Positions 39,065 through 49,673 of a stretch of 64,000 bases of DNA are shown one piece after another. The stretch is from Acinetobacter gandensis (GTDB lineage: Bacteria; Pseudomonadota; Gammaproteobacteria; Pseudomonadales; Moraxellaceae), in the NCBI RefSeq assembly GCF_001678755.1, contig NZ_LZDS01000001.1, positions 62,001-126,000 on the forward strand, in the 5' to 3' direction. The notes under the pieces are model-generated. The model was not told the origin of the DNA and made no database searches. It worked only from the letters and a program-made list of their open reading frames with translations. Every line of letters begins with the position of its first letter. Position 1 is the first letter of the stretch. The translations under genes were made by a program, and so were the position numbers.

Positions 39065-40135
39065 TTATGACACCTCACCTTGACTGGCTTTGTATTGCTT
39101 CTTGACCAAATACATTTCGGCATCTGCCTGTTGCACCAACGTCATGGCATCAATATAGCCACTAATATGATCCGTCTGGCGCACACCAATACTCAAACTC
39201 AAGCCACTTTCCATTTCTTCCACGGTTTCAAGTAATCGCGGAATAAAACTACTTTGCACATGCAGTTCAGTACACCCCGGTAACACCAAACAAAATTCGT
39301 CCCCACCATAGCGAAAACAATGATCATCTAACCGCGCGACTGACTTAATCGCCTCAGCGACCGTTTGTAAAACTTGATCGCCTTTAGGGTGCCCTTGCTC
39401 ATCATTAATTTTCTTAAAATCATTGATGTCGATAAACACTACAGTAACTGGATCTAGATTTCGCTGTGCGGTATATAAAATACTGGTGAGCATGGAAGAT
39501 AGATGTCGAACATTCAGTAATCCTGTCAACGGATCACGTTGAGAAAGCTCCTCCATTTCTTGTGCACGGAACTCAAGTGTATGCGCATATTGTTCCATTT
39601 TTTCACGTGAAACCTTCACCTCACTAATTAGACTCCAGACATAGGTTTCAACCACCAATGTGGTATCGAACATGAATAGTTTTTCTAAGGTATTCACAAT
39701 GCCATGGCACTGTTCCACATCATTAAAAGTGCGTCGTATCAAACTAAACAGCATAGTTTTTAAAGTATGTACAGCCGACAAATACAGCTTAGGCTCAACT
39801 CCAATGCGTTTATGCACCAAGCCAATGCGTAAGCGGTTATTCACATAAGCACTGTCATAACGCCCAGAAAATAAATCCAATAAATATTGATGCTGCGCGC
39901 GTTGCAGTCGCTTTAAGGTATCTAAATCACCAATCAACGTGGCAATTTCAGGAATTGAGGTCTGATTTTCATAAAATTCATCGACCATGGTGTCTAAAAT
40001 GGGCGCGACAATGCCACCAATTGAAGCCAGTGCTGCGAGTTCCTGATCCGTCAATCCGAGTAATTGTTTACGCCGTTCAATATCCTGCATCGAAATATGC
40101 ATTTGATGCATTAAGGTCTGATTTGTCGCTTTCAT
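39065..40135 (-). CDS. Globin-coupled diguanylate cyclase
   Basis: A 356-residue sensor enzyme that should make cyclic di-GMP. Residues 1-170 are a globin-coupled sensor: a likely distal Tyr at 55 (EFYENQ) and the proximal heme His at 108 (GLVHKRIGVEPKLYLSAVHTL, split here). A linker helix leads to a GGDEF domain with DPLTGLLNVRHL, IDINDFKKINDEQGHPKGDQVL and the active-site GGDEF at 277-281. The inhibitory RxxD site (268-271) is present, so product inhibition is expected. It is thus a predicted oxygen- or redox-responsive cyclase of the DosC type. The ligand is inferred; only the fold and residues are seen. No phosphodiesterase is adjacent. Confidence 0.88.
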   Translation of the reverse strand: MKATNQTLMHQMHISMQDIERRKQLLGLTDQELAALASIGGIVAPILDTMVDEFYENQTSIPEIATLIGDLDTLKRLQRAQHQYLLDLFSGRYDSAYVNNRLRIGLVHKRIGVEPKLYLSAVHTLKTMLFSLIRRTFNDVEQCHGIVNTLEKLFMFDTTLVVETYVWSLISEVKVSREKMEQYAHTLEFRAQEMEELSQRDPLTGLLNVRHLSSMLTSILYTAQRNLDPVTVVFIDINDFKKINDEQGHPKGDQVLQTVAEAIKSVARLDDHCFRYGGDEFCLVLPGCTELHVQSSFIPRLLETVEEMESGLSLSIGVRQTDHISGYIDAMTLVQQADAEMYLVKKQYKASQGEVS

Positions 40136-40487
40136 CTTAGATTACCCTATCCCCAAACCAGAGTATGCTCATCATATGAGGGTCAATGACCATATGTGAT
40201 GTATAGACAAATACTGCATCTTTATTGAAAAATTCTGCTCTATTTGTCATCAAGCGATATTGTGGTTGTTCTTTAAATTTTGACCGAACTGTATTGTTTT
40301 CCTTGAAGTCGCAATGCATCTCCGAATAGTAAAACGCGACAATACGCCTATGTCCTTAGCACGCTGTTCTAGCTCTCATTAAACATTTTATTTTTTTTAT
40401 TCTGCATTCACGATAACCGATATTTTGCATGCTGTCAGCATAAAAAAACGCCCCTAAGGGCGCATTTTTTAAATATTTATTACACTT
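40136..40487. other. Gene-poor gap between the cyclase and lpxO-like gene
   Basis: A 60-codon frame (40137-40319, minus) occurs but shows no family resemblance, no ribosome-binding site and no hydrophobic or repeat pattern, so it is not called. At 40442-40471 lies the terminator of the lpxO-like gene. No further structure stands out. Confidence 0.5.
40442..40471 (-). terminator. Terminator of the LpxO-like gene
   Basis: CGCCC-CTAA-GGGCG stem flanked by an A run; on the minus strand it is followed by seven T. It sits about 20 bases after the stop at 40488. Confidence 0.8.
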
Positions 40488-41402
40488 TTAAAATAAATAT
40501 GGGCGAACAAAAATAAGGAAGAAAATACTTAGCATCAAGAACCATTTTAGGAAATAGTACATTGAGCGATTGGTTTTTTTCAGTGCTTTGGCTTTAATTC
40601 GAAGCTGATAGACATAGCCAAAGACCTTGTTTAAGCCACCCGTTTGATCACCACTTTCATTAGGTGAACTCGCCGCAGTCATCACATTTTTACCAAACCA
40701 ATGATTAAAACGTTCCATCCATTTAGATGTTAAAGGGCGCTCTACATCGGCAAAGAAAATAATACGATTTTCTTCAGTTTTATTTTCTGCATAGTGAATA
40801 TAAGTCTCATCAAATACCACACTTTCACCATCACGCCATGAGTAACGTTGTCCATCGACATCAATAAAACAGCGATCATCATTCGGCGTTAATAGCCCCA
40901 AATGATAACGTAATGAACCCGCATAAGGGTCACGATGGCGAACCAAACGACTATCGGGCGCCAACTCAGTAAACATTGCCGCTTTAATCGAAGGTAATGT
41001 TTTGAGTAAAGCCGTGGTTTTCGGGCAAAGCTCCGCCGCTGATGGATGTGCGGAGTCATACCACTTTAAATAAAATCGCTTCCACCCCGTCTTAAAAAAT
41101 GAGTTAAAGCCTAAATCATCATAACTGCTTGAAGCTTTAATCCCACCCTGTTCATACAATGCTTTCGCTTCATCACGAATCATTTCCCAATGTTCATCCA
41201 ACACTTTTAAATCTTTAAAGTGTTGTGTTTCGATATAAGGTTGATTGGGTACTTTGGAAAACATGTACATCAGAAAATTAATCGGTGCGAGTAGCGTCGA
41301 GTGATCAAAGAACTGACGATAAAAGGAATGACGAACCTTACCGCGCTGCTGAATATAAAAAGCAGAAATGACAAAGACCGCCAGGATAATCCACTTAATC
41401 AT
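40488..41402 (-). CDS. lpxO: Lipid A hydroxylase of the LpxO / aspartyl-asparaginyl beta-hydroxylase family
   Basis: A 304-residue Fe(II)/2-oxoglutarate dioxygenase. It has a short membrane helix at each end (IKWIILAVFVISAFYIQ; FFLKWFLMLSIFFLIFV near 285-302) and a catalytic domain with HRDPYAGSLRYHLGL (first iron-binding His), DVDGQRYSWRDGESVVFDETY and IHYAENKTEENRIIFFADVERP (second iron His, Arg for 2-oxoglutarate). LpxO hydroxylates the secondary acyl chains of lipid A, and an enzyme of this type is known in Acinetobacter. The membrane anchors support a lipid substrate rather than a soluble protein. It stands alone with its own terminator; its promoter lies in the gap upstream. Confidence 0.85.
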   Translation of the reverse strand: MIKWIILAVFVISAFYIQQRGKVRHSFYRQFFDHSTLLAPINFLMYMFSKVPNQPYIETQHFKDLKVLDEHWEMIRDEAKALYEQGGIKASSSYDDLGFNSFFKTGWKRFYLKWYDSAHPSAAELCPKTTALLKTLPSIKAAMFTELAPDSRLVRHRDPYAGSLRYHLGLLTPNDDRCFIDVDGQRYSWRDGESVVFDETYIHYAENKTEENRIIFFADVERPLTSKWMERFNHWFGKNVMTAASSPNESGDQTGGLNKVFGYVYQLRIKAKALKKTNRSMYYFLKWFLMLSIFFLIFVRPYLF

Positions 41403-41872
41403 ACAAGGACCTGGAGCGTTGAAGCAAAATGCTTAAATCAAGAAAAGAATTTTAAAAACCAGGACATTGTAACATAGCGATTATTTTCGCTTAAATATGC
41501 GCCATAGAACACTGTGTTGCACAAAGTCATACCTTGAAACAACTGAGCGATTGACCATTCTGCCAAAAATTATCCTTGCATTTTCTTGATTTTTAGCTGA
41601 TTTACCCAATATAAAAAATAGTTTTCGAAATAAAATGTGAATTGAAACATAAGCTTCAGCACATTTTATTAGAACGCGCACTAAAAAGACTTATAACAAT
41701 CAGTTTTCAAAACGAAAAATTGATGACCCTAGCGTCACGGCTTGATACAACTTGTTATATTCTTTTTGGATATAGTTATCGTAAGATTAGCGAGGCAAAA
41801 AGTGTACGCAGGAAGCGCGTACTCGCTTCACAACATCAACTTAGAAGTCCTCCAAAATAAAGGAGATCAGGC
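41403..41872. other. Gap between lpxO-like gene and fadB; fadB promoter region
   Basis: About 470 bases. Two frames of 66 and 72 codons (41481-41681 minus and 41642-41860 plus) overlap in it, lack recognisable families and are not called. The right end carries the fadB ribosome-binding site (AAAGGAG just before 41873) and several possible promoter hexamers such as TTGATA at about 41744, but none has good partners. Confidence 0.5.
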
Positions 41873-44026
41873 ATGATCCACGCTGGCAATGCCATTACCG
41901 TCCAAATGCTTTCGGACGGAATTGCAGAATTCCGCTTTGACTTACAAGGTGAGTCGGTCAACAAATTTAACCGCGCAACCATTGAAGATTTTAAAGCTGC
42001 GATTGACGCTGTTAAAGCAAACGGTGATATCAAAGGTTTAATCGTAACTTCAGGTAAATCTACATTTATCGTTGGTGCAGACATCACTGAATTTGGTGCG
42101 AACTTCGCTCAAGGCGAACAAGCGATTGTGGATTGGGCATTGCCTGTTCACGACATCTTCAATGCGTTTGAAGATTTAAACGTTCCTAAGGTTGCTGCAA
42201 TCAATGGTATGGCATTGGGCGGCGGTTTTGAAATGTGTTTAGTGTGTGACTATCGTGTGATGTCAGAAGCTGCACAAGTTGGCCTTCCAGAAATCAAACT
42301 TGGTATCTACCCAGGTTTTGGTGGTACGGTTCGTTTAAGCCGCGTGATTGGTATCGACAATGCGGTTGAATGGATGGCAATGGCTAATCCAAAGAAACCT
42401 GCTGCTGCGCTCAAAGACGGTGCAGTTGATGCGGTTGTTACTGCAGACAAACTACAAGACGCTGCAATTGACCTTGTGAAACAAGCAATTGCTGGCCGTC
42501 TAGACTGGAAAGCAAAACGCCAAGAAAAATTGGATCCTGTTAAATTGAACATGCTTGAACAAATGATGGCATTCAATACAGCGAAAGGTGCAGTTCTTGC
42601 TAAAGCAAACCCGGCGCAATACCCTGCACCAAAACTTCTTCTAGACTCATTACAAGCAGGTGCAAGCCTTCCACGTGATGAAGCATTGAAAATCGAAGCG
42701 CAAGGTTTTGCTAAAGCTGCGGTAACTCCACAAGCTGGTGCGTTAATTGGTTTATTCCTTAACGACCAAATTGTGAAGAAAACTTCGAAGAAATATGAAA
42801 AAGGTGCTCACCCTGTCAACCAAGCCGCTGTACTAGGCGCGGGTATCATGGGTGGTGGTATTGCTTACCAAGCGGCAAGCAAAGGCACACCAATCATCAT
42901 GAAAGACATTGGTAACCCACAACTTGCTTTAGGTATGAAAGAAGCCAATGGCTTACTGACCAAACAAGTTGACCGTAAGAAAATGAAGCCTGCTCAAATG
43001 GGTGAAACTCTTGCGCGCATCCGTCCGACTTTAAGCTATGACGAGTTTAAAGAAGTGGACATCGTGATTGAAGCAGTAACAGAGAACCCGAAAGTAAAAG
43101 GTATCGTACTTGCTGAAACTGAGAAGAACGTTCGTGACAACACGATCATTGCTTCAAACACTTCAACAATTTCAATCACACGTTTGGCTGAAAACCTACA
43201 ACGTCCTGAAAACTTTGTCGGTATGCACTTCTTTAACCCAGTTCACATGATGCCATTGGTTGAAGTGATCCGTGGTGAGAAAACATCTGCTGAGGCAATC
43301 GCAACGACTGTGGTTCTTGCTCAGAAAATGGGTAAAACGCCAATCGTGGTAAATGACTGCCCGGGCTTCCTTGTAAACCGCGTACTGTTCCCTTACTTCG
43401 GTGCATTTGACCTTCTACTGAAAGACGGTGCTGACTTCCAGCAAGTTGATAAAGTGATGGAAAAATTCGGCTGGCCTATGGGTCCTGCTTACCTCATCGA
43501 CGTTGTGGGTATCGACACAGGCGTACACGGTGCAGAAGTTATGGCGGAAGGTTTCCCTGACCGCATGAAGCCAGACTATAAAGGCGCAACTTTAACCATG
43601 TACGAAAACAAACGTCTTGGTCAAAAGAATGACGTTGGTTTCTACAAATACGAACTTGACCGTAAAGGTAAGAAAGCCAAAGTGGTTGACCCAACGGCTT
43701 ATGAACTTATTGCATCTGTTGCAACTGCGGAAAAACGTGAATTTGATGCGCAAGAAATCATTGACCGTATGATGCTGACGTTCTGTAACGAAACTGTTCG
43801 TTGCCTAGAAGACAACATCGTAGCGACTGCTGCTGAAGCAGATATGGCGATGATCATGGGTGTAGGTTTCCCTCCATTCCGTGGTGGTCCATGCCGTTAC
43901 ATCGACCAAACAGGTGTCGCTGAATACGTAGCGCTTTGCGACAAATATGCGTATTTAGGTAAGGCTTATGAAGCGCCACAAATGTTGCGTGACATGGCTG
44001 CAAACAATAAAAAATTCTACGGTTAA
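41873..44026 (+). CDS. fadB: Fatty acid oxidation complex alpha subunit
   Basis: FadB (717 aa) carries enoyl-CoA hydratase and 3-hydroxyacyl-CoA dehydrogenase activities for beta-oxidation. The N-terminal crotonase domain has [13 protein letters not shown], the oxyanion segment [19 protein letters not shown] and [20 protein letters not shown]. The dehydrogenase domain begins near residue 320 with [18 protein letters not shown] (NAD-binding), followed by [33 protein letters not shown] and [22 protein letters not shown] lies before the ATG. It is 12 bases before fadA, its partner in the alpha2-beta2 complex. Confidence 0.97.
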   Translation: MIHAGNAITVQMLSDGIAEFRFDLQGESVNKFNRATIEDFKAAIDAVKANGDIKGLIVTSGKSTFIVGADITEFGANFAQGEQAIVDWALPVHDIFNAFEDLNVPKVAAINGMALGGGFEMCLVCDYRVMSEAAQVGLPEIKLGIYPGFGGTVRLSRVIGIDNAVEWMAMANPKKPAAALKDGAVDAVVTADKLQDAAIDLVKQAIAGRLDWKAKRQEKLDPVKLNMLEQMMAFNTAKGAVLAKANPAQYPAPKLLLDSLQAGASLPRDEALKIEAQGFAKAAVTPQAGALIGLFLNDQIVKKTSKKYEKGAHPVNQAAVLGAGIMGGGIAYQAASKGTPIIMKDIGNPQLALGMKEANGLLTKQVDRKKMKPAQMGETLARIRPTLSYDEFKEVDIVIEAVTENPKVKGIVLAETEKNVRDNTIIASNTSTISITRLAENLQRPENFVGMHFFNPVHMMPLVEVIRGEKTSAEAIATTVVLAQKMGKTPIVVNDCPGFLVNRVLFPYFGAFDLLLKDGADFQQVDKVMEKFGWPMGPAYLIDVVGIDTGVHGAEVMAEGFPDRMKPDYKGATLTMYENKRLGQKNDVGFYKYELDRKGKKAKVVDPTAYELIASVATAEKREFDAQEIIDRMMLTFCNETVRCLEDNIVATAAEADMAMIMGVGFPPFRGGPCRYIDQTGVAEYVALCDKYAYLGKAYEAPQMLRDMAANNKKFYG

Positions 44027-44038
44027 GGAGCAACGTGA

Positions 44039-45211
<1,173 letters not shown>

Positions 45212-45238
45212 TTTTTAATTAAATACTGAGATAAAAGA

Positions 45239-45264
45239 AACCCCGCTTATTGCGGGGTTTTTTA
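45239..45264 (+). terminator. fadBA terminator
   Basis: AACCCCGC-TTATT-GCGGGGTT stem followed by TTTTTT, 27 bases after the fadA stop. Confidence 0.9.
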
Positions 45265-45298
45265 TTTGTTAACTAAACTCGCATGAATAATACTAGAA

Positions 45299-45422
45299 GC
45301 CCCTTCTCCCTCTGAAGTAAGCAGCATGCACCACAAGAGGGTGAGGGGAAATTTTTCATATAAATCCTCTTCCTGAGCGGTATTCTGCGCAAGTCTCCTT
45401 AAAAGGAGAGGGAAATTTCATA
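45299..45422. repeat. Palindromic intergenic repeat after fadA
   Basis: A block that is unlike its surroundings: CCCCTTCTCCCTCT pairs imperfectly with AGAGGGTGAGGGG (45300-45348), and a second stem TCTCCTT-AA-AAGGAGA follows at about 45394-45409. Pyrimidine-rich and purine-rich arms with AGAGGG/CCCTCT cores and an AAATTTCAT edge look like a dispersed intergenic repeat. The remaining part up to 45580 holds the promoter of the next gene, which I cannot pin down. Confidence 0.5.
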
Positions 45423-45580
45423 GTGAAATAAATTTTGTTCAAAAATCTTCAGCAATAAACCGTGCTAAACAAACCTTAAAAACGTCTCAGCATATTTTTA
45501 AAGTTAATACGCTAATTCTCGATTTTCAGCGATTTTTGAATTATTGTAAGGCCTAAACCAAAACTTAAATATGCATAACA

Positions 45581-46300
45581 ATGATAAATAAACGACTTCA
45601 CTACCTCTTAAAGATGAGCTGCCTAAGCACTTTTATTTTTCTTACAGCTTGCGTTACAAATAATCAAATCGGTGAACTCTCCCGTGATCTGTTTCAAAAA
45701 TACGAAACAAAATATGCATGGAGAACAATCCTTGAAGATGATGTGATCGCATTTGGCAAACCCGCTAAAGCAATACCCAATGAACCAATCGATAGCATCG
45801 TAGTCGCAGGCAATAAATACAGCTATTTGATCAATAAAGGCGGTGCTGATTTTATTCAACTGATTAGCCAACTCAATCCACAATATATTCGTCTCCATCG
45901 AGAACTAGAATTTAATTCTCCGAGCCCGGACAGCACTAAATTTAGCGGAAGCTTTAAATTTTATTATGCGCCTCCCAATGGAACACTAAGCCCTACGGAA
46001 AGAGCATTATTTAACCAATATGGTGTAGCACCATGTGATTGTTCAAAGGCAGAACATCAAGATCATCTGTTTAATTTAGAAATTGCAGGTACGGTTTACC
46101 CAAAAGTTGCGAATGCCGCAGATTTAAAGCCCTTAAGCCATCCCTATAAGATCCGTATCCAGCATTACGAAGACCAAAGTGGCTATGTTAAAAAGTCAGG
46201 GCAGGAAAAAATGGCAGAATTACCACTATTACCTTTAACACTCACAATCGACATCATTCAATTGCCTCTAAAAGCTTTGGGCTTTATTTATCAGCCTTAA
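45581..46300 (+). CDS. Predicted lipoprotein of unknown function
   Basis: I do not recognise the family. The 239-residue protein has a lipoprotein signal peptide: basic MINKRLHYLLK, a hydrophobic run and lipobox FLTAC with the Cys near residue 24. The mature part has no membrane helix and a C-x-C pair (APCDCSKAEH, near residue 149) and ends in a hydrophobic stretch (PLTLTIDIIQLPLKALGFIY). It reads as an anchored envelope protein with a beta-rich domain. The ATG at 45581 has a weak upstream purine stretch. Convergent with tehB; no partners. Confidence 0.6.
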   Translation: MINKRLHYLLKMSCLSTFIFLTACVTNNQIGELSRDLFQKYETKYAWRTILEDDVIAFGKPAKAIPNEPIDSIVVAGNKYSYLINKGGADFIQLISQLNPQYIRLHRELEFNSPSPDSTKFSGSFKFYYAPPNGTLSPTERALFNQYGVAPCDCSKAEHQDHLFNLEIAGTVYPKVANAADLKPLSHPYKIRIQHYEDQSGYVKKSGQEKMAELPLLPLTLTIDIIQLPLKALGFIYQP

Positions 46301-46398
46301 ATCAGAGTATGATCATATTCAATTGGTTGAATTTTCTAAGTACACATACAGCCTGACTAACTCAAAAATGGTTCCCATTTTTCCATTATTCAGTAAAT

Positions 46399-46430
46399 GT
46401 TGAGTTGATCCCCCAACCCTTCAACTCAAC
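46399..46430. other. Perfect 10-bp inverted repeat between convergent genes
   Basis: GTTGAGTTGA-(12 bases)-TCAACTCAAC. It lies between the lipoprotein gene and tehB and lacks a T run on either strand; it may end transcription weakly or be a protein-binding site. Confidence 0.45.
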
Positions 46431-46447
46431 ATCCTACAATTCTAGGC

Positions 46448-47311
46448 TTAAACTTTTTGCGCCAACAAGGTTGCAAAATGCTGTTTAATCCGATTACCCT
46501 GCTCATCGACCCGATGCAGCTCACCGACATTTTCATTGTATTTCACAATATTCCAGCCCTCGTATAGCGCACTTAACTCGCCTGCTTTAAACGTAAAAGG
46601 AAAGTCAGGCTGTGCCGGAATATCCGACGTGTCCATCGCGCAAACAATCAGGTTATAGCCATTAATATTCGTGGCTTTTTGCATCTGCTGAATCAGTGGC
46701 TTCACTGTCTTGGCTTCTAAAAACATCATCACTACAGTACAGCAGATAAAGTCATATGCACCTGTAATACTTTGGTCTGCATTGAGGTCACGTTGCTGTA
46801 CATCAATATGCTCAATGCTTTCTGCGGTAATAATCTCATGTAAATTTTGCAAACTAAGTGGATTTACATCCCAAGCATCAACCTGATAGCCCTGCTGATT
46901 TAAATATAGGCTGTTACGTCCCTCACCACAACCGACATCCAAAGCACGACCACCTTGCAAATACGGCGCTGCTGCCAAAATTTCTGAGTGCGTTGGGCTG
47001 AGTTGATACTTCTTATTAAAATAATCCTGTGGTTGGCAATAAAAACTCAGCTGACATTGCACATCATCACTAACAGAAACAATTTTATGCCACGCCTGAG
47101 GTTCAATAAATGGCGGCTGCAGCGCTGGACTAAATACATGTTCGGACAAGACCTTTCCAGCATCATCTAACATGGCAAAATTCACTTCACCCTGAAGCAC
47201 AGTCAGTTTTGCCCATGTCCCTGCCTTGGTATTGTGCTGACGTTTAAAACCCTCCGGAATGGTCTGCTGAGTCCATATTGGGAGTTCTTTATAACTCATC
47301 AATTGATTCAT
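46448..47311 (-). CDS. tehB: TehB-like SAM-dependent methyltransferase with N-terminal DUF1971 domain
   Basis: A 287-residue protein. Residues 5-85 are the DUF1971 cupin-like domain found before TehB in some bacteria (IPEGFKRQHNTKAGTWAKLTV; EPQAWHKIVSV). Residues 115-287 are the methyltransferase: GGRALDVGCGEGRNSLYLNQQGYQVDAWDVNP (in pieces) carries the SAM-binding motif I DVGCGEGRNS and the acidic end of beta-2, and YDFICCTVVMMFLE is motif IV. TehB confers tellurite resistance by a methyltransferase-type reaction. The longer form with DUF1971 is usual in gamma-proteobacteria such as Haemophilus. No tehA is next to it. Also possible: a different small-molecule methyltransferase. Confidence 0.88.
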   Translation of the reverse strand: MNQLMSYKELPIWTQQTIPEGFKRQHNTKAGTWAKLTVLQGEVNFAMLDDAGKVLSEHVFSPALQPPFIEPQAWHKIVSVSDDVQCQLSFYCQPQDYFNKKYQLSPTHSEILAAAPYLQGGRALDVGCGEGRNSLYLNQQGYQVDAWDVNPLSLQNLHEIITAESIEHIDVQQRDLNADQSITGAYDFICCTVVMMFLEAKTVKPLIQQMQKATNINGYNLIVCAMDTSDIPAQPDFPFTFKAGELSALYEGWNIVKYNENVGELHRVDEQGNRIKQHFATLLAQKV

Positions 47312-47584
47312 TTTGTTTTAACTCCACAGTTTCATCTTGTTATATAGATCAATAAATAGCGATCAATCTAGCTTCAGCCTAACAAAGTATTCCACCTGAT
47401 AAGTGTCGAAAAGACAGTTTAATTTGTCACGGCTTGCCTTTGTAGGTTCTCCCGCTGTTATTCGTTTGTAACATTAGTGGATTATTCACACAAATAAGCA
47501 GCATGCGTTCTAAGTTGTAACCTACAACGGCAATATAAGGCATAGAATTTACAATGCCTTATTTTAACTAAGTTTTATAGAGTG
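47312..47584. other. Promoter region between tehB and repeat protein gene
   Basis: About 270 bases with no open frame and no strong hairpin. It must carry the divergent promoters of tehB and the following gene, but I see no box pair good enough to call. Confidence 0.4.
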
Positions 47585-47590
47585 ATGACT

Positions 47591-48211
47591 ATGAACGCAA
47601 TCAAAACTACTTTAGCAATGGCTTTAGTTGCTGCGACAACTTCTACAATGGCGGCTACAGCTGTTGAACAAAAACCAGCTACTGTAGTTGAAGCTGTAAA
47701 AGCACAAGCAGTAGAAACTAAAACTGCTACTGTTGCAGCTGCAAAAGCAACTAAAGATGTTGTTAAAAACCAAGTTGCTGTCGCTGAAAAAGCAACTGAA
47801 ACAAAAACTTTAACAATCAAAGAAACTACAAAAGCGAAAGCTGTAGATGCTAAAAAAGCTGTTGTAGCAAAAGCTGAAACTGCGAAAGAAGCAACTGTTG
47901 CTAAAACAGTAGCAGCTAAAGATGCGACTGTAGCTAAAACAATGGAATCGAAAGAAACTGTTGTAGCAAAAACTGAAGCTGTAAAAGATGCAGCTGTTGC
48001 AACTAAAGATGTTGCTGTGGCTAAAACAGTCGCTACGAAAGATGCTGTCGTTGAAAAAACAACTGAAGCAAAAGACGCTGCTGTAGAAAAAACTGAAGCT
48101 GTAAAAGCTGAAGCGAAAAAAGACTGCGCAAAAAAATGTGCTGAGAAAAAAGCTGAAGCTGCTAAAGCTGAGAAAAAAGGCTTTTTCTCTTGGTTCAAAA
48201 AATCAGCTTAA
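47591..48211 (+). CDS. Secreted Ala/Lys/Val/Thr-rich repeat protein
   Basis: A protein of 206 residues from this ATG (one two codons upstream, 47585, is possible). It opens with a Sec signal peptide (MNAIKTTLAMALVAATTSTMAA), followed by about 170 residues made almost only of Ala, Lys, Val, Thr, Glu and Asp in repeated short units such as VAKTVAAKDATVAKT and AKDAAVEKTEAVKAE, recurring about every 11 residues. This is a charged amphipathic helix pattern like group 3 LEA or apolipoprotein-type proteins. Near the end is a C-x3-C (DCAKKCAEK) and the aromatic tail KKGFFSWFKKSA. Codon use favours A/T at third positions like neighbours. Function unknown. A strong terminator follows. Confidence 0.75.
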   Translation: MNAIKTTLAMALVAATTSTMAATAVEQKPATVVEAVKAQAVETKTATVAAAKATKDVVKNQVAVAEKATETKTLTIKETTKAKAVDAKKAVVAKAETAKEATVAKTVAAKDATVAKTMESKETVVAKTEAVKDAAVATKDVAVAKTVATKDAVVEKTTEAKDAAVEKTEAVKAEAKKDCAKKCAEKKAEAAKAEKKGFFSWFKKSA

Positions 48212-48221
48212 TTTCTGATTT

Positions 48222-48252
48222 AAAAAAAGATGCCGAAATGGCATCTTTTTTT
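48222..48252. terminator. Terminator, bidirectional
   Basis: AGATGCC-GAAAT-GGCATCT stem with A run before and T run after; between two convergent genes. Confidence 0.9.
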
Positions 48253-48278
48253 TGCTTAACTAAATACATTTGTGCAAA

Positions 48279-49673
48279 TTATAAAACTGCTGGAATAATT
48301 TTATGCGTCACAAATTGGTTTTTACCTTGTGTTTTCGCTTGATACAAACACGCATCGACTTGCTGTAAAGTACTTGAGTAATTTGATAAATCTAATTGCT
48401 TAAAGGTCGTCAGCCCCATACTAAACGTCACTTCCAAACGTGTACGATCCAGCTTATATGGATTTTTTTCGCAGGCATTTAAGATCGACTCACACAAATC
48501 TTGTGCTTTGTCTAGATCATAATCCTCAAGCAAAATTAGGAATTCCTCTCCACCCCAGCGACTAATAAAACTATTATAAGGACTACATTTTTTTAAAATT
48601 TTAGCTAAATGCACCAACACAGCATCACCCACTTGATGCCCATATTGATCATTTATTTTCTTAAAATTGTCTACATCCAATAAGATGATACAACCATTTT
48701 CAAGGCTCTCTTGTGCAACCATTTGTTCTTTAGAGGCATGACGGTTTTTAAGTCCTGTTAATTCATCGCAAAAGCTCACCCGTTGCAGTGCCAAATACAG
48801 GCGTCTATTACGTGCATATAACTCACATATAAATAAGAAAATAATGAGATAAATACCCAAAGCTAAACGATAAGAACTGATCCGAGACAACATATGAACT
48901 TGGGCATCAGACCAATACTCTCCTGCTAGTGGCATCGCACCATACCATCCACAAATCAGTGTCATTAAGCCGATAAGCAAACAAAATGTTTTCAGTTTAT
49001 ATTTCACTGCGTAGTAGCACATCAGCAGTGGTAGCACCATACATGCATAAAAAATTTGATCATTTGAAATCACGTACTGGATGAGCAATGCCACCACTAA
49101 GTACACGTAATCTAAGAGCGGAACGTTTGCCCATTGGTTAAAACCAAAAAGTAAACACACCACAGCTAGACTGGTTGCAAACTGTTCTAGAAAATAATCG
49201 ACAAAAGCAAAATATTGATTATCCATTTGAAAGCACGCAACAAAGATTAAACTTCCTGCAAATGCACTGACAATACTCGGTACGGTCAACATCATGGTGT
49301 GTTTAAAACGATTGGTTTTTAAATGACTGAGTGCCAAATAGATTTTTACAAACACCCAAATTTGTAGTGCTGAAATCGCGCACAATAAAAATTTATCTTC
49401 AATGCTTTTGACATGATCGACCACAAGTGCAGCCACAAAAATAGCGCTGAAGCCAAAAACTACAATCAATAAATCATGGCTTAAATGCTTTCGCAGCAAA
49501 ATTAAACCATAAGCCGCAAATGGGTTTACCACCCAAACAGGGCTGATAAATAATTCATAGGTATAACCAATAGACACCAATGAAACCGCAAAAATGGCGA
49601 GCCATAGCAGTACTAAATTTTTCATAGGGTAAAAGTAATCTTCTCTAATTCTGTTTTTAAAATTTGAATTCAA
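48279..49673 (-). CDS. Membrane diguanylate cyclase with GGEEF domain
   Basis: A protein of up to 464 residues (an ATG at 49625, MKNLVLLW, is an alternative start that skips a 16-residue polar lead). About eight membrane helices fill residues 18-300 in a MASE1-like sensor array, followed by a GGDEF domain (CDELTGLKNRHASKEQ; LLDVDNFKKINDQYGHQVGDAVL; SRWGGEEFLILLED). The active-site motif is GGEEF, a functional variant. The RxxD inhibitory site is absent at the expected position (the residues there are P-Y-N-S), so product inhibition may be missing. It should make c-di-GMP in answer to an unknown membrane signal. No partner gene is adjacent. Confidence 0.85.
   Translation of the reverse strand: MNSNFKNRIREDYFYPMKNLVLLWLAIFAVSLVSIGYTYELFISPVWVVNPFAAYGLILLRKHLSHDLLIVVFGFSAIFVAALVVDHVKSIEDKFLLCAISALQIWVFVKIYLALSHLKTNRFKHTMMLTVPSIVSAFAGSLIFVACFQMDNQYFAFVDYFLEQFATSLAVVCLLFGFNQWANVPLLDYVYLVVALLIQYVISNDQIFYACMVLPLLMCYYAVKYKLKTFCLLIGLMTLICGWYGAMPLAGEYWSDAQVHMLSRISSYRLALGIYLIIFLFICELYARNRRLYLALQRVSFCDELTGLKNRHASKEQMVAQESLENGCIILLDVDNFKKINDQYGHQVGDAVLVHLAKILKKCSPYNSFISRWGGEEFLILLEDYDLDKAQDLCESILNACEKNPYKLDRTRLEVTFSMGLTTFKQLDLSNYSSTLQQVDACLYQAKTQGKNQFVTHKIIPAVL

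Noticed and set aside
40137..40319. 60-codon minus-strand frame upstream of the globin cyclase
   Set aside because: No family match, no ribosome-binding site, ends two bases from the cyclase start; likely random.
41481..41860. Two overlapping short frames upstream of fadB
   Set aside because: Opposite strands overlap, products unlike any known protein, and the region is the fadB promoter.
46399..46430. Inverted repeat considered as an IS end
   Set aside because: No transposase frame within reach and no target-site duplication.
47575..48198. 207-codon minus-strand frame opposite the repeat protein
   Set aside because: Ala/Val/Ser/Phe product is a mirror of the repetitive plus-strand gene; plus strand has signal peptide and terminator.
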